A stretch of DNA of 64,000 nt from CAZHHH01 sp052400685 (GCA_052400685.1 JBQTGJ010000012.1), one strand, 5' to 3'; counted from the first letter of the stretch, positions 1 to 11,600 are shown. Made by a program: numbers and translations. The notes: generated by a model from the letters alone, not told the origin.

Positions 1-74
1 AACCAGTATGATGTTTTATGTTTGTATCCCATTCAAGTAATGTTGTAAAATCTGTCAAGCTAATTTAGGATATT

Positions 75-440
75 ACATTTCTCCACCCGCAAACCTCATT
101 TCTTGACCTGCAAACCTCATTTCTTGACTTGTGAAGCTCATTTCTCGACCTGCAAACCTCATTTCTTGACTTGTGAAGCTCATTTCTCGACCTGCAAACC
201 TTATTTCTTGACTTGTGAAGCTCATTTCTCGACCTGCAAACCTTATTTCTTGACTTGTGAAGCTCATTTCTCGACCTGCAAACCTCATTTCTTGACTTGT
301 GAAGCTCATTTCTCGACCTGCAAACCTTATTTCTTGACTTGTGAAGCTTATTTCTCGACCTGGAAACCTTATTTCTCGACTTGTGAAGCTCATTTCTCGA
401 CCCGTGTACCTCATTTCTCGACCCGTGTACCTCATTTTAT
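75..440. repeat. 21/42-bp minisatellite
   Basis: About seventeen 21-bp units run head to tail, alternating between two versions so that the true period is mostly 42 bp. One half is nearly constant (TCATTTCTCGAC or TCATTTCTTGAC) and the other half switches between CTGCAAACC, TTGTGAAGC and, at the right end, CCGTGTACC. Because 21 is a multiple of three and the unit lacks stops, both strands stay open for over 100 codons; I regard those reading frames as artefacts of the repeat. Confidence 0.95.
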
Positions 441-906
441 TATCTTAAAGGGTCGTTTTTTTACTCTCGCATCTTTAGTATATACTCCCATCGATCAATG
501 CCGTAGTTGTAAAACTCAATTTTTCGAACTTTTTTGTTAGAGAAGAAGATTCCGGGATCCGCGATAGTTTGTGCTTGCAAGAAAATTCATGTGGCAGAAA
601 GCAAAAGAAAAATAACGGTCAATAAGAGCACTGATGTGGCTCTGTCTTTTGCTGAGTTATATCAATTTCACGATGGTACGATGGGTCGAGAACATCAGCA
701 ACACTAAATATCTTATTTGTTTCATTTTTATTCCACGAGGACCCTGCTGTCGCACGTGTCCCCAAGTGTGATCGTTAAGGATTATAATAAGAAGTATTGA
801 TGAAGAAATTGTAACGGTGGAGGGGGTGTGCTGAGCTATTGCGGCCAGACTTCAGCGTTGATATGCATTATTTTTCAGCCCTGCAAGGCTCTATTCTGAG
901 ACATAA
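441..906. other. intergenic region without clear gene
   Basis: No complete gene is visible between the minisatellite and the terminator-like hairpin of the sulfhydrylase gene. On the plus strand about 50 codons are open from roughly 550 to 706 without a convincing start, possibly a remnant of a decayed gene. I could not assign it. Confidence 0.4.
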
Positions 907-955
907 ATAAACATCCGATGATGCTTTCGTAACCGAAAAATCACCGGATGTTTAT
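907..955 (-). terminator. terminator-like inverted repeat after metY
   Basis: ATAAACATCCG at 907-917 and CGGATGTTTAT at 945-955 are perfect inverted copies around a 27-base loop, just past the stop codon of the sulfhydrylase gene. The loop is long and no strong T-run follows, so the terminator role is an inference from position. Confidence 0.5.
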
Positions 956-971
956 GGTTTAAGTAATCAGA

Positions 972-2273
972 TTAAACATTAGCAAAGGCATTTTCTAAAT
1001 CGGCTTTAATATCATCGATATGTTCTATACCAACCGATAAACGTAGTACGCCGGGTAATACACCGGCAACATTTTGTTCTTCCACGCTGAGCTGTTCGTG
1101 AGTGGTTGAAGCCGGATGAATAATCAGCGTTTTTGCGTCACCAACATTGGCAAGGTGGCTAATCAGGTTTAGATTGTTGATGATTTTATCGGCTTCGGCC
1201 GTGCCGCCTTTTACTTTGAACGACAACACGCCGCCAAAACCGTTTTTGAGATATTTTTTTGCCAGTTTGTGATAAGGACTCGAAGGCAATCCCGGATAAT
1301 ATACGGTTTCAATTTTAGGATGCTTTTCAAGCCATTGGGCCAATTCCAGGGCATTGTCAACGGTACGCTGAACACGTAACGAAAGTGTCTCCAGCCCCTG
1401 AATCAGCTGAAAAGAATTGAACGGGCTGATGGCCGGGCCAAAGTCGCGCAGCCCTTCTACGCGCGCCCTGATGCTGAACGCGATATTGCCAAAGGGGCCG
1501 TCGGTGCCAAATACGTCCCAGAACTTAAGACCGTGATAGCCTTCGGATGGTTCGGTGAATTGGGGAAATTTGCCATTGCCCCAGTTAAAGTTTCCGGCAT
1601 CCACAATAACACCTCCAACGCTGGTCCCGTGGCCGCCGATCCATTTGGTTGCCGATTCGACTACGACGTTGGCGCCATGTTCAATGGGGCGCACCAGATA
1701 GCCGCCGGCGCCAAAAGTATTGTCAACAATCAGAGGAATGTCATTCTCAGCCGCAATGGCCGCTATGGCTTCAAAATCAGGAATGTTAAAACGTGGGTTT
1801 CCGATGGATTCCAGATACAGGGCTTTGGTATTTTCATCGATCTGTTTGCGGAATTCTTCGGGTTTATCGCTGTCTACAAAACGGACTTCAATACCGAGAC
1901 GCTTAAATTGTACTTTAAATTGGTTGTATGTACCGCCATACAGATAGGCCGTTGAAACAATATTGTCGCCGGCACCGGCGATGTTGGTGATAGCCAGAAA
2001 TTGTGCCGCCTGTCCCGATGCGACTGCTAGTGCTGCCACGCCACCTTCAAGCGCCGCCACGCGTTTCTCAAAAACATCGGTGGTGGGATTCATGATCCGT
2101 GTGTATATATTACCAAATTCCTTCAGCCCAAACAGGTTGGCGGCTTGTTCCGGATTGTCGAATACATACGATGTGGTTTGATATATGGGCACAGCCCGTG
2201 ATTTGGTCGTAGGGTCTACCTCCTGACCCGCATGAACTTGTAGAGTTTCGAAATGTAATTTTTCTGTTGACAT
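972..2273 (-). CDS. metY: O-acetylhomoserine sulfhydrylase (MetY type)
   Basis: A 433-residue cytosolic PLP enzyme of the Cys/Met metabolism family. It should make homocysteine (or methionine) from O-acetylhomoserine and sulfide or methanethiol. The N-terminus has the family pattern (ETLQVHAGQ, then YQTTSYVFDN), the YTRIMNPT segment that contacts PLP phosphate follows at about 57-64, and the Schiff-base lysine is K210 in ESATKWIGGHG. The length of about 430 residues and the insert after the lysine fit O-acetylhomoserine sulfhydrylases rather than the ~390-residue cystathionine synthases. It stands alone, with a hairpin downstream and an R1 repeat about 100 bp upstream. Confidence 0.92.
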   Translation of the reverse strand: MSTEKLHFETLQVHAGQEVDPTTKSRAVPIYQTTSYVFDNPEQAANLFGLKEFGNIYTRIMNPTTDVFEKRVAALEGGVAALAVASGQAAQFLAITNIAGAGDNIVSTAYLYGGTYNQFKVQFKRLGIEVRFVDSDKPEEFRKQIDENTKALYLESIGNPRFNIPDFEAIAAIAAENDIPLIVDNTFGAGGYLVRPIEHGANVVVESATKWIGGHGTSVGGVIVDAGNFNWGNGKFPQFTEPSEGYHGLKFWDVFGTDGPFGNIAFSIRARVEGLRDFGPAISPFNSFQLIQGLETLSLRVQRTVDNALELAQWLEKHPKIETVYYPGLPSSPYHKLAKKYLKNGFGGVLSFKVKGGTAEADKIINNLNLISHLANVGDAKTLIIHPASTTHEQLSVEEQNVAGVLPGVLRLSVGIEHIDDIKADLENAFANV

Positions 2274-2366
2274 AATAGATGAATTTTAAATGTATGGCTC
2301 TTGTTTTATCTGATAGGGTAAACAGTTGGAACGGTTGACTTGTTTATTTTTCTGGTTTATTCTGTT

Positions 2367-2510
2367 TAGTGTTTATCTATAAAGTCCAACTTCTGCGTTA
2401 CGCTTGCTCTCAAAATGGTCATTTACGGGAGTAAACTCACATTTTTCGAGCTGCGCAAGCCTTGAATTTGAATTTTATATTTTAAACACTTAGTTTATGG
2501 ACAGGCTCTA
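2367..2510. repeat. dispersed repeat R1, copy 1 (type A ends)
   Basis: This ~144-bp element fills most of the gap between metY and osmC. The ends are imperfect inverted repeats (TAGTGTTTATCTATAAAGTCC at the left; the right end reversed gives TAGAGCCTGTCCATAAACT). The core is itself a long imperfect palindrome: CTTGCTCTCAAAATGGTCATTTAC on the left half against GTAAAC...CATTTTTCGAGCTGCGCAAG on the right. The same core recurs at six other places in the window. No transposase is encoded, so it is MITE-like or REP-like. Confidence 0.85.
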
Positions 2511-2595
2511 TTTAGTGCGCATGAAAACCCTTTGTTTTTTGTCTTTGAAAAGAAACTGTCAATGACAAGATTTTTGCACGCAAGGCGTTTACCAG

Positions 2596-3054
2596 TTATT
2601 CCTGCAAAACGGCCTCTGTTTGGTTTACCGATATACTCAGAGGCGTTGGATTTGATAAATTATCGCGCACCGGACAACGGTTTTCAACGGCTTCGAGCCA
2701 TTGGTTTAATGTGTCAGGGGTAGCATCGCTATCAATGTTTAGTTTTACATTGATGCTTTGAAACCCGGCTCTTTCATCATTCGAAAGGCCAAGAAAACGT
2801 GTCGGATTTAATTGGCCTGATACTTCAATGGTCAGTTTTTGAAGATTTATACCCAGTTCTTTAGCCACAACGTGTCCAACAACATTTAGGCAGCCTGCAT
2901 AACCGGCCAGGATGTATTCCACTGGGTTTGGGCCTTCGTCGTTGCCACCCATTTCTGCCGGTTCATCAACAATAAGTTTGAATTGTCGGGTTTCGACGTC
3001 CAAACGCGTCGTGTTGCTGTTGTTGCCTTTTACTGAAAAAGTTAAATTAGCCAT
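2596..3054 (-). CDS. OsmC family thiol peroxidase-like protein
   Basis: A 152-residue OsmC/YhfA-type protein. The family reduces organic hydroperoxides, or binds small molecules, using two conserved cysteines. These are visible as C55 in the helix AGYAGCLNV and C127 in VENRCPVRDNL, and the GGNDEGPNPVEY segment at 36-47 matches the family's substrate-pocket turn. The whole ORF matches one domain of normal length, so the start is secure. It is probably its own transcription unit. An 8-bp palindrome lies about 120 bp upstream. Confidence 0.88.
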   Translation of the reverse strand: MANLTFSVKGNNSNTTRLDVETRQFKLIVDEPAEMGGNDEGPNPVEYILAGYAGCLNVVGHVVAKELGINLQKLTIEVSGQLNPTRFLGLSNDERAGFQSINVKLNIDSDATPDTLNQWLEAVENRCPVRDNLSNPTPLSISVNQTEAVLQE

Positions 3055-3172
3055 GGTCTTGAATTTTTTAGACGTTAGTATTGATCTTTTTTGTCAATTC
3101 CGATTCTTCGTTGTTGACATTACAAAGATGGCAGATACAGATAAATCCTGAAATCCCGTAGATGTGGCATTT

Positions 3173-3196
3173 TATATACCATAAACAGGGTATATA
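3173..3196. promoter_or_regulatory. palindrome upstream of osmC
   Basis: TATATACC and GGTATATA form a perfect inverted repeat separated by 8 bases, in the gap between the OsmC start and the stop of the RNase H gene. It could be an operator for the OsmC gene or a weak terminator of the RNase H transcript; the sequence alone does not decide. Confidence 0.35.
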
Positions 3197-3290
3197 ATAG
3201 AGGAATATGATGGCAGCGATTGTATCAGGAGTTTGTGCGTGCGATGCCTGGAGATAATTGTGGTAATGGGAGGGGGGCTATAGGGTTGCT

Positions 3291-4121
3291 TTATGAGTGC
3301 GGCACAGGGCGAGTCGACGATTCTTTTGCCAGTTGGTGGCAAAAATTCTGATTTTGATCACCCGAATGGCCTTTGATCCATTTGAATTCAATGAATTTAT
3401 TCTGACAGAGATTATAGGCCTGCTGCCAATGTTCTGCATATTTCACTTCCCTGCCATAGGCTGTTTGCCAGTTGTTGTGTTTCCAGAAATGACACCATTG
3501 GGCCAGCCCGCGAATGACAAAACGGCTATCGGTATTCACCTGTATTTTTTCAAACGGCCGGAGCTGACGCAATCCTTCGGTAACGGCTAACAGTTCCATA
3601 AGATTACTGCTTCCCGTTTCAAACGTGTGACTAAATATCATTTGTGCACCATCCGGGGTCTCAATAAAACCCCCATATCCCGATTGTTGGGTCTGGCAGG
3701 CATGCGAACCATCGGCGTAAATTTTATGAATGTTGCCCGTTTCGGAATCGCTACCTGTGATTGCCAGCTGTTCATGGCGTCTATCAACCCGGATATAACG
3801 GTTAAAATCAGACTCTTTTAAAAAGTTAAATCCCTCGATGAAGACACAATTAATGTGCTGTCCGGCCTCTACTTTTCCGTTGATTGCCGAACGAATAATT
3901 TTTATCAGCTGATGTTCATTTGTTTTAATTAGTGTCCGCAAGGCAACCCCCTTTTTTTTGTTTTGTAACGTGTCTAACTTATTTGTTTCGTTTAACAGGA
4001 GGGTGTTATCCTTAATATTATAGTGCAGCGTTAGAGACTCTGCTTCGTTGTATATTTGCCCATGTATATTTGATTCATCATGAGATTTTATTTGCAGTGT
4101 CAATTTGATTGGTGGCTTCAT
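3291..4121 (-). CDS. RNase H domain protein with N-terminal extension
   Basis: The C-terminal ~140 residues of this 276-residue protein are an RNase HI fold: IYADGSH (D137), LMELLAVTEGL (E177), VNTDSRFVIRGL (D198) and IKGHSGD (H252). These match the catalytic acids and the loop histidine. At the fourth acidic position, normally Asp in the NERCDELA helix, this protein has His262 (NQNFCHQLA). Residues 1-130 form a separate domain that I do not recognise; it is not the usual short hybrid-binding domain. The gene follows the flavoprotein gene by 9 bp and is probably co-transcribed with it. Likely role: cleavage of RNA in RNA-DNA hybrids, with altered metal binding. Confidence 0.85.
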   Translation of the reverse strand: MKPPIKLTLQIKSHDESNIHGQIYNEAESLTLHYNIKDNTLLLNETNKLDTLQNKKKGVALRTLIKTNEHQLIKIIRSAINGKVEAGQHINCVFIEGFNFLKESDFNRYIRVDRRHEQLAITGSDSETGNIHKIYADGSHACQTQQSGYGGFIETPDGAQMIFSHTFETGSSNLMELLAVTEGLRQLRPFEKIQVNTDSRFVIRGLAQWCHFWKHNNWQTAYGREVKYAEHWQQAYNLCQNKFIEFKWIKGHSGDQNQNFCHQLAKESSTRPVPHS

Positions 4122-4130
4122 TTGCGGTGC

Positions 4131-4784
4131 TTATTGCAATGACTGTGCTAATTTTACGCCCAGGTCATAGGCCTGTTCCATGGTATCCGGTTGTTTTTTT
4201 ATGGCGCCTTTTTCAAACGCTCTTAAAACAGGCAGCGAACCAACAACCTCAAAGCCCAGTGCTTCCATGGGACGTTGCATGGCTTCAATGGCAAACCCCA
4301 GATCGCTGATTGTATCTTGTTCGCCTATAGCAGCGATGACCACTTTTCGGTTTTGATTGGCAAGCCGGCTGCTCCAGCTGCGTGGCCGGCTGTTGTTGTC
4401 AAATTCGTAAAAACAGTATAATCGGTCGATAAAGGCTTTCATCCACGATGTGATGTTATAATTATGCACCGGTGAAGCGAGTATTAATCCTTGTGAGGTT
4501 AAAATATCGGGGTAGAGTGTCGACATGCCGTCGTTTATTTTCGTGCAAACCTTGTCTTTTCTGCATTTTTCGCACCCAATACAACCGTTTAATTCAATAT
4601 CTCCCAGATTGACATTTTCAAAATCAAGGTGTTCGTTTTTCACACCTGCGGTTATTTGGTTTATTAAAAGGTCGGTATTACCATTTTTTCTGGGGCTGCC
4701 GCCAATGGCAAGCACTTTTTGAATGGGTGGTTTTATCGTTGATGCTGTTTTAATTAATTCTTCAAAGTAGATTCTCATTACCAT
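4131..4784 (-). CDS. flavodoxin-fold NAD(P)H-dependent FMN reductase
   Basis: This 217-residue protein has the NADPH-dependent FMN reductase / iron-sulfur flavoprotein fold. The phosphate-binding loop AIGGSPRKNGNTD (residues 26-38) follows a ~22-residue leader, and ASPVHNYNITSWMKAFIDR (103-121) is the second flavin loop. Four cysteines (68, 71, 74, 80) in NGCIGCEKCRKDKVC form the compact cluster seen in iron-sulfur flavoproteins, so it may bind a cluster or be a disulfide reductase. The leader before the Rossmann strand is longer than usual. Its substrate cannot be told. RNase H follows directly. Confidence 0.83.
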   Translation of the reverse strand: MVMRIYFEELIKTASTIKPPIQKVLAIGGSPRKNGNTDLLINQITAGVKNEHLDFENVNLGDIELNGCIGCEKCRKDKVCTKINDGMSTLYPDILTSQGLILASPVHNYNITSWMKAFIDRLYCFYEFDNNSRPRSWSSRLANQNRKVVIAAIGEQDTISDLGFAIEAMQRPMEALGFEVVGSLPVLRAFEKGAIKKQPDTMEQAYDLGVKLAQSLQ

Positions 4785-4840
4785 TCTGGTTTTTAATTCA
4801 TCGTAAAGAAGGGTTGGATGTCGGTTAATATATCGATTTT

Positions 4841-5509
4841 TTAGATATAATACTCGATATTATCAATCCATCCGGCTTTAATCGCAAACATGATGAGTTC
4901 AGAACTGCTGTTAACATTGAGTTTACGAAATATATTTTTGCGGTGTGTCATTACCGTATGGAAGCTGATGTGTTTTTTGGCTGCCATCTCTTTTGTCGTC
5001 ATACCTTCGGCAATCATCTTAACAATGGCGGCTTCGGTGGTTGTGAGTTGCGGCAAAGCTTCCGTTTTATTTCTGCTAACAGGATTTTCCATCATAAGGT
5101 CAAGGACCTCTTCACTGTAAAATTTCTTCTTTCGCATGGTTGCTTCCATGGCCATGAGCAATTCTGACCGATCGGTGGTTTTACAGATGATATTTTTTAC
5201 GCCGGCCAGCGTCAGTTCATTAAAATCAGGTTTTAATACCTGATTGGTTAAAATGAGTATTGAGGTTTTTGGATGGTTATTAATCAGCTCATCAATGGCG
5301 TGTATTGAAGGATAATCAAAGGTAGCATGGTCTGTTATCAGCAGGTCGACTTTTTGACTGGCCAGTAGTTGTAACAGGTGATCGTAGTTTTCGGCCACAA
5401 CAACAGGTTGGTATAAAGAGGTCTGAGCTACGACGATTTTGAGTGATTCGGTTACCAAAAATTGAGAATCGGCTATAACTACTGAATATTTGGGCTTTGA
5501 TAGTGGCAT
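4841..5509 (-). CDS. LuxR/NarL-type response regulator
   Basis: A 222-residue two-domain regulator. Residues 8-125 resemble a receiver: SVVIADSQFLVTES has one acid where two are usual, LLITDHATFD supplies a phospho-acceptor-like Asp, and IICKTTD the switch lysine. Residues 150-215 are a GerE-type helix-turn-helix (LTTTEAAIVKMIAEGMTTKEMAAKKHIS region). The partner kinase is not adjacent. It may be only weakly phosphorylated given the altered acidic pocket. The gene sits just downstream of the terminator of the giant gene, with its own upstream region of about 40 bp. Confidence 0.85.
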   Translation of the reverse strand: MPLSKPKYSVVIADSQFLVTESLKIVVAQTSLYQPVVVAENYDHLLQLLASQKVDLLITDHATFDYPSIHAIDELINNHPKTSILILTNQVLKPDFNELTLAGVKNIICKTTDRSELLMAMEATMRKKKFYSEEVLDLMMENPVSRNKTEALPQLTTTEAAIVKMIAEGMTTKEMAAKKHISFHTVMTHRKNIFRKLNVNSSSELIMFAIKAGWIDNIEYYI

Positions 5510-5547
5510 AAGCTTCAGCGTTTATTGTCGGGTTAAATACTTTAATT

Positions 5548-5584
5548 CGAAACCCCCTCAAGGCAATGCCCGTTGGGGGTTTCG
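5548..5584 (-). terminator. hairpin after the giant gene
   Basis: CGAAACCCCC (5548-5557) and GGGGGTTTCG (5575-5584) form a perfect 10-bp stem with a 17-base loop, between the stop of the 2244-residue gene and the regulator gene. There is little T-run, so it may terminate weakly or protect the 3' end. Confidence 0.65.
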
Positions 5585-5623
5585 TGAGTATATTAAGAGA
5601 AGTTCGTATTCTCTTTTGGGTTG

Positions 5624-8600
5624 TTATTTCTCTTTTTTACCATTGTTTTTGCCATCGTTTTTACGGGACTGATTTTTCGACTCTTCTTTAGCAGCCGGCT
5701 TTTCGGTCTCTGGCGCTTTGACTGTATCCGCCTTTTTATGTCGACGTTCCAGTTCTTTGAGAACGGCATATTTGGCGGCGGCAATGGTTTCACGGTTTAC
5801 CTTTTCGGTGATGCGGCCTTTGGTCAGATCATCGAATTCGATGTATCCATCCATTAGCAGCAACTGGGTAATCATATTGTTAACCACCGTTTCGGCAGAG
5901 TAACCACGGGCTTCGTACAGCTTATCGGCGCCTTCCATGAACTCCTGTGCAAATTCAGGATAGTTGGGTAAACTCATCAACTCTTCATAGGTTTCCGAAA
6001 AACTGGATAACTCAATATTCAGGTTCGGTGTTACCAACAAAGGACTGAATTCTGTTGATGGATCTTTTGGTTGAAACAGGTTCACATTGGTCATATCCAC
6101 TTCCACCTCCGGATCATCGAAACGCACAAAACGAGCTTTCATCATTTTATCCAACTGGTAGAGATAGAAATTGTACCGCCATGTTTCGCTGCTTGTACGG
6201 CCATTGGTGAATACATGTGGGTACTTACTTCGCACAATTTTACGAACCTCATTACGTATGGCATTCATTTCCCCGCTGCCGGCTTTAATATCCTGAATCA
6301 TATTGATTAATGCGGCCGCAGCTTTTTGAGGACCTGAAATTTCTTTTCCTTTTTTGCCAATTTCGGTTGACATGATGGCAAATTGTACTTTTTTACCTTC
6401 ACCATCGCCGTTGGGGCCACCTTTCAATACGTTAATCAGCTGATAACGGTTTTCAATCTGATCTTCCTGTGCAATAAAAGGCTGTCCTCCGGGCGTGCTG
6501 GCCAATCCATCAAATATTTGGATGAATATGTTGCGGCTGATCATTACGGCATCGGTTTGGTCACCATTGACCAGCGCTGCCATAAAGCGGTTTTTAACCA
6601 GATCGAAAGCGACCGATTCGATGGTCCAGTTTTGCTGGTTATGCTCAATGGTTTTACCATTGAAAATTTGGTTTACCACCTTTTCGACGTCTATCTTATC
6701 CATCATTTTATAAGATGAACAGAGATAGAACCTTTTTTCGGTCGGCACATAATCCCAGTCCAGAATGTCGTCCAGATAATTACCATGTTGAGCCAATACC
6801 TCCACAATGTTTTTATCGGCGGTATAGCGACTCAGAGAACGTTGGAAGTTGGGGCCATCCTGACTGGTGGCTTTTTCCATTCGTTCGCCGTGTGAGTCAA
6901 CATACAAGAGGAAGTTTTCCGGATTATTGACACGTGTCACGCCACCTTCTTCTTTCGAGAAGTTTTGGGCCGTGAGCATAATATCAATTTTATACGGCAT
7001 ATGTATTTCACAGAAGCCGGAAATAGTGCTTCGTGAGTTCAGGTCCGTCACATTGCTGTCGGCACTGGTTTCGAACAAATACTTGTAGTATTTAATGAAG
7101 TCAGGGTCGAAATCGGTGACGCGCGAGAAGTCGCCTTCTTCGGTGCCGAAGGCATAAATATTGCCTTCTTTGTCGCGAAATACATGGAACATATCACCGG
7201 CAATCAGTTTGACCGATCGCACACCCGCCAGATTCTGACGCAGCCATTTAAGCACCAGTGCCGCAATCATCTCAGATTTACCAACGCCGCTGTCGCCATC
7301 AATTTCGACGGTGAATATGGATCCGTCTTCCATTTCAATGGCAAATAGTGACCCGTGTTTGGGGATGCCGCCCATCTCTTTCACCTTTTCATTGAGCATG
7401 GTAAGCCATGGCTTCTTGATGTTGCCGAAATAATCGCCTTCCTTACGCAGTGGCGTGATCACTGTTTTGATGTTGCCTTTGGGGCCTTTGATATCAAAGA
7501 ATCCCACTTGTGGAAATGAAATTACTTTTTCGGGTGCTCCCAAAAACAGCAGTACATCGGGCAGGAATCGTTGCGCCTCGGCCAATGTTACATCCTGATA
7601 CTGTAACAAGCGGAAAAAGTCGGTTAGATATTTGATATATCCTTTTTGGAACACAATGAGCTGTTTAACCACACCGTGCTGAACAATTTTACAGCGATAG
7701 TCATCGGGATCGAGGTTGCCAACAAATTTGGCCAAACGACGTTCAAAGAATTTGGAACTGGGCTTGATGCTCAATGATTTGATGAAATCGTACTTTGATT
7801 TGCCGCGATTCATATCCAGCAGGTACATCGGTTCATCAGTGGTTCTGTCGACTCTGTAATAGGGGAATTCTCGTTTTTTGGCGTCGGTAACAATACGGGT
7901 GTGCAATTGCACCGGTTGTTCAACCGATATGACCCCACATTTAATCATCAAATCATTAATCCATGATAACGATCCGTTGTTATACTCCTGCAGGGTTTTG
8001 TCCTTCATCTCATAATTACGATAAAGGGTGATACCATGCTGAACCATCTGGTTGACACTGGAGTTCTGACGTCTGAAATGGGTTTCAACTACTTTTTTCA
8101 ATGTATGCAGATACTTGTGGTAGTAGTTGGTTCCTTTGGTGATATTTTGAATATGAATAATAAAGCTCACCACCCGATGAGTGACTTCTTCCAGCAGGTT
8201 TTCACCCACTTTGATGTCCTTTTTGCGGCTGATGTAATTCATGATGTCGTTGACCTCACGCGGCAGTATCTCAGTGATAAGGTTTTCGGTGATAATCTTT
8301 AAGTCGGCATCTTCCGTGTTGTCAATTTGTTCCTGCAGATAAGTGAGTTTTTCTATAACCTGCTGGTGGAACGATTCGTCGTTGCGTAACAAAAAGATGT
8401 TCAGAATTTTTTCGGCCGGCGACAGCGTTGGGTCAAGCGTACGTTGTTTCACCACATTGACAATAACGCCGAAGCCGCGCGATGAAATGCCCAGCTTGTT
8501 GAACTCAGGTGTGGTACGCAGGCTTTCGAGTAACTGGTTCAGATATTTTTCCACATCCAGATCCTGAACTTTTAAGCCCGTCACCTCTTCATAATGAACA

Positions 8601-11600
8601 CATGCCGTTTCGAGAATTTCTTTGCGGCTGGGCTCAATGGTATGTTGCTCAAAAGGCAGGTTGAAATGCAACAACAGTTCCTGTATGTGTTTTTTCAATA
8701 CCACATTAACACCTTCCAGCCGGGCCACGTCGCGGTATGCATCCCCGGTAGCCGAGAGGGCCAGTATTTTCATCTTGGCGTCGGAGAACAGCAGGCGTTC
8801 CATCTCAATCAGGATTTCGCGCATAATATTCCGTTCGTCCGGATCGTCCAGCACGTGGTGGTTGGGGTTAAATGTTTTTTTGTTGTAAATGTATTTCAGG
8901 ATAGAGGCTTTGCTGAAGCGTGATGCCACTATGTTGAAATTCAGATCCTTAATCTGTGGTATTTTACGGTAAATTTGCGGTAGCAGATTTTCGTATATTT
9001 TGGTGAAAGCGCTACTTTGTATGAATTCTTCCACGTTTCGGCAGTTGCCTACATCGCCCTGAAATTCAATCACCGAATTTTCGGAGTCGCCAATGGTGGT
9101 CACTGAAACGCCGCTAACCTGTGGTGATGCATGATAAAGAGAACGGTTATCGTTAATTTTTAGCGATTTGTTAACCGGTTTCTTCAGCGAGCGTACGGTT
9201 TTGAAATCTTCGAAGACACGTTGCAACCAATCGTTTTCCTTTAACGAAGGAAACAGATGTTTGATGATTACAGCACTGTCGGCTTCGCTGCCCAACTCTT
9301 TACGTAACGTTTTGTATTGTTTCCAATAGTTGAGGTACAATGTGAGGGCAGACCGAAGCTCTTTTTCAAATATATCGTAGCTGTTTTTGCTGCCTTCCAG
9401 GTAACCACCCAGCGCGAAGCGGATGACGCCGGTTTTGTACGGTAAGGCGCAAATGCCGCGTTCTTCCCCTACAGCTTTACTGAATACTTCCAGATCGTTG
9501 TATGAGCCGAAGTCCTTAAACAGCAAATTGAAGAGGTATGAACCGTCTGATTCAATTATTTTTACGTTGTCAACGTCAACAGCTTCTATTACTTCGTGGG
9601 CAATGCGTTTGGCCATTTCCAAACGGATATTTGATTCGCGACGGAAGTTTTTGTTGACACGGAAACGGTTTAGTCCTTTGACTAACTCGCCGGAATAATA
9701 AACGAAGAATGGAACATCTTTGTATTTGAAGTCATCGGGCAGATTCAGAATATCCAGTTTGGCCAGTGCAACCAGCTCTTTAAGCAGGAACAGGTGCAAC
9801 GGGCTGCCTTCAAACATGGACACAGGTTTATCGCCTTCGGCTTTGCCGGCAGATCTGGTTTCTGTTTCGGCTACAATGAACGACTCAATGACGTTGCGTA
9901 TTTTGCTTCGTGAAGCATCTTTGGGGAGTTTGGTCTCCAGTTTATCCTTTAACGTTTTTGCTTTGATGGCAACATCGAGCACGCCGTTGAGGAAATACAA
10001 GGAAGCACTATTTCCGCGAATGGCCTGATTACGTTGTTTGGCGTATTCTATCACATTATTCATTGCCGGGGTGGCAACGATAGCCCCCAGACGATCGCCT
10101 GAGCCCGCCAGATTTTTGGTGGTCGACAGTGATGAAACAACCCTTATTTTTGACAATAAATTTTCGTTATTGAAAACATATCGCGAAATAGATCGCCATT
10201 TGGGTAATAACTCATCGTCAATTTTTACGCTATCGGTATAGGCTTCGTCGAGTAACAGAGTTATTTTACTGTTGTTGACGAATTTGAGAAATTCGATGAG
10301 GTTTTCACGGTTGAAATCTGAGTAACCTGTCGGATTACTGGGGTCGTTGATAATAATGGTGACATTTTCGCAGAAGCGGTCCCACAAATTGCCCGAAGGA
10401 TCGAACAGTTGCAAGGTGCTTTTGATGCGTCCCAGCTTGGCATGAATACGTTCATAGTCGATGCGCTGATCGTCGAGGTTTTCAATTTCAATATCGAACG
10501 GATTGATGTTGAAACGTTCCTCAGAGAACAGGTCGGTATATTCCCATGCCAGAATTTTGTTGTAGATGATATAGGGCTTTGGCTGTTCATCTTTGTTGAA
10601 CAACAAATCACGAATAATCATTTGAACATCGTCGGAAATGGATGTCTTGTCCAGATTTCCCAAATCACTGACGAAGCTTTTGATGATTTTTTTATCGTCA
10701 TCGTTCAGCTGTTCAAAATCTTTGTAAACGCCCAGGTCAATGAGGATGTTCTTAAAACGTCCTTTGTTATCGGCTTCGTTATCAACCTTGGTGATGAATT
10801 TCTGGTAGCGCTCGAGAAAGAGGTTGACGCCAAAATTTTTGTGAAAGTGATTGTGTAATGTTCTTTTGTAATTGTCGGGGATGAAGTTGAGGATGACTTT
10901 ACATCTTTTCAGTATCGTTTCATCCAGAGACTTCAGCGGTCGGCTTTGCAGATATTCGCCATAGGTGCGTATCTGGTTACGGCCACCGCCTTCGAGTATG
11001 GTTGCAATTCGAACAGCAGGGGTGCTGCTGTAGAAATATTTACGTATTTTAGTTTCAAAATCTTCTATCAGTTCATTGTTTTGCGCTTTACGTTTTTTGT
11101 CGTCGGCCGTATTTTCAATGAATTGAATAAAATCGCGTAACCGTGCCAAAGAGTATCGGTCAATCAATATCTGGCGGGAAAACGCATCAAATTTATAGAG
11201 GTTGAGATTTTTAACTGCATCGGAGGTTTCGCCCAGTTGTTCCTGTTTCAGCTCGTCCAGTTCCTGATTGTAATCATTTATTTTTTTATCAATCAGGTCT
11301 TTAAATTCCTTCAGATTCTTGCGGTTTACATTTTCAAGAATCAGTCTGAGGTTGAGCTGTGTATTGGCCGGTGAGCCCAGTTTTTTGGTGTGAACTTTAT
11401 TGAGGGTGTTAATGAGCCCATTGTGGAAGCTAAAAACCAGACTGGTGTTTGACGATACCGATTCGGAAGAGTCGTCGACCACTACGATACGCGACAGGAG
11501 AGGGAACCATTTGGTTCCGGCAAACATATTTTTGCGCATGTGTTTCACCTTCACCACAAATACGCTGGAGGCGTCGTCTTCCATCATTTGAAAGAGTTCT

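Noticed and set aside
73..540. Long open frames on both strands through the first minisatellite
   Set aside because: They arise because the 21-bp unit has no stop codons; the proteins are pure repeats and no start region or neighbouring gene supports them.
10261..10611. Antisense and alternative-frame ORFs across the giant gene
   Set aside because: They are shadows of one continuous 2244-codon frame with coherent domains.
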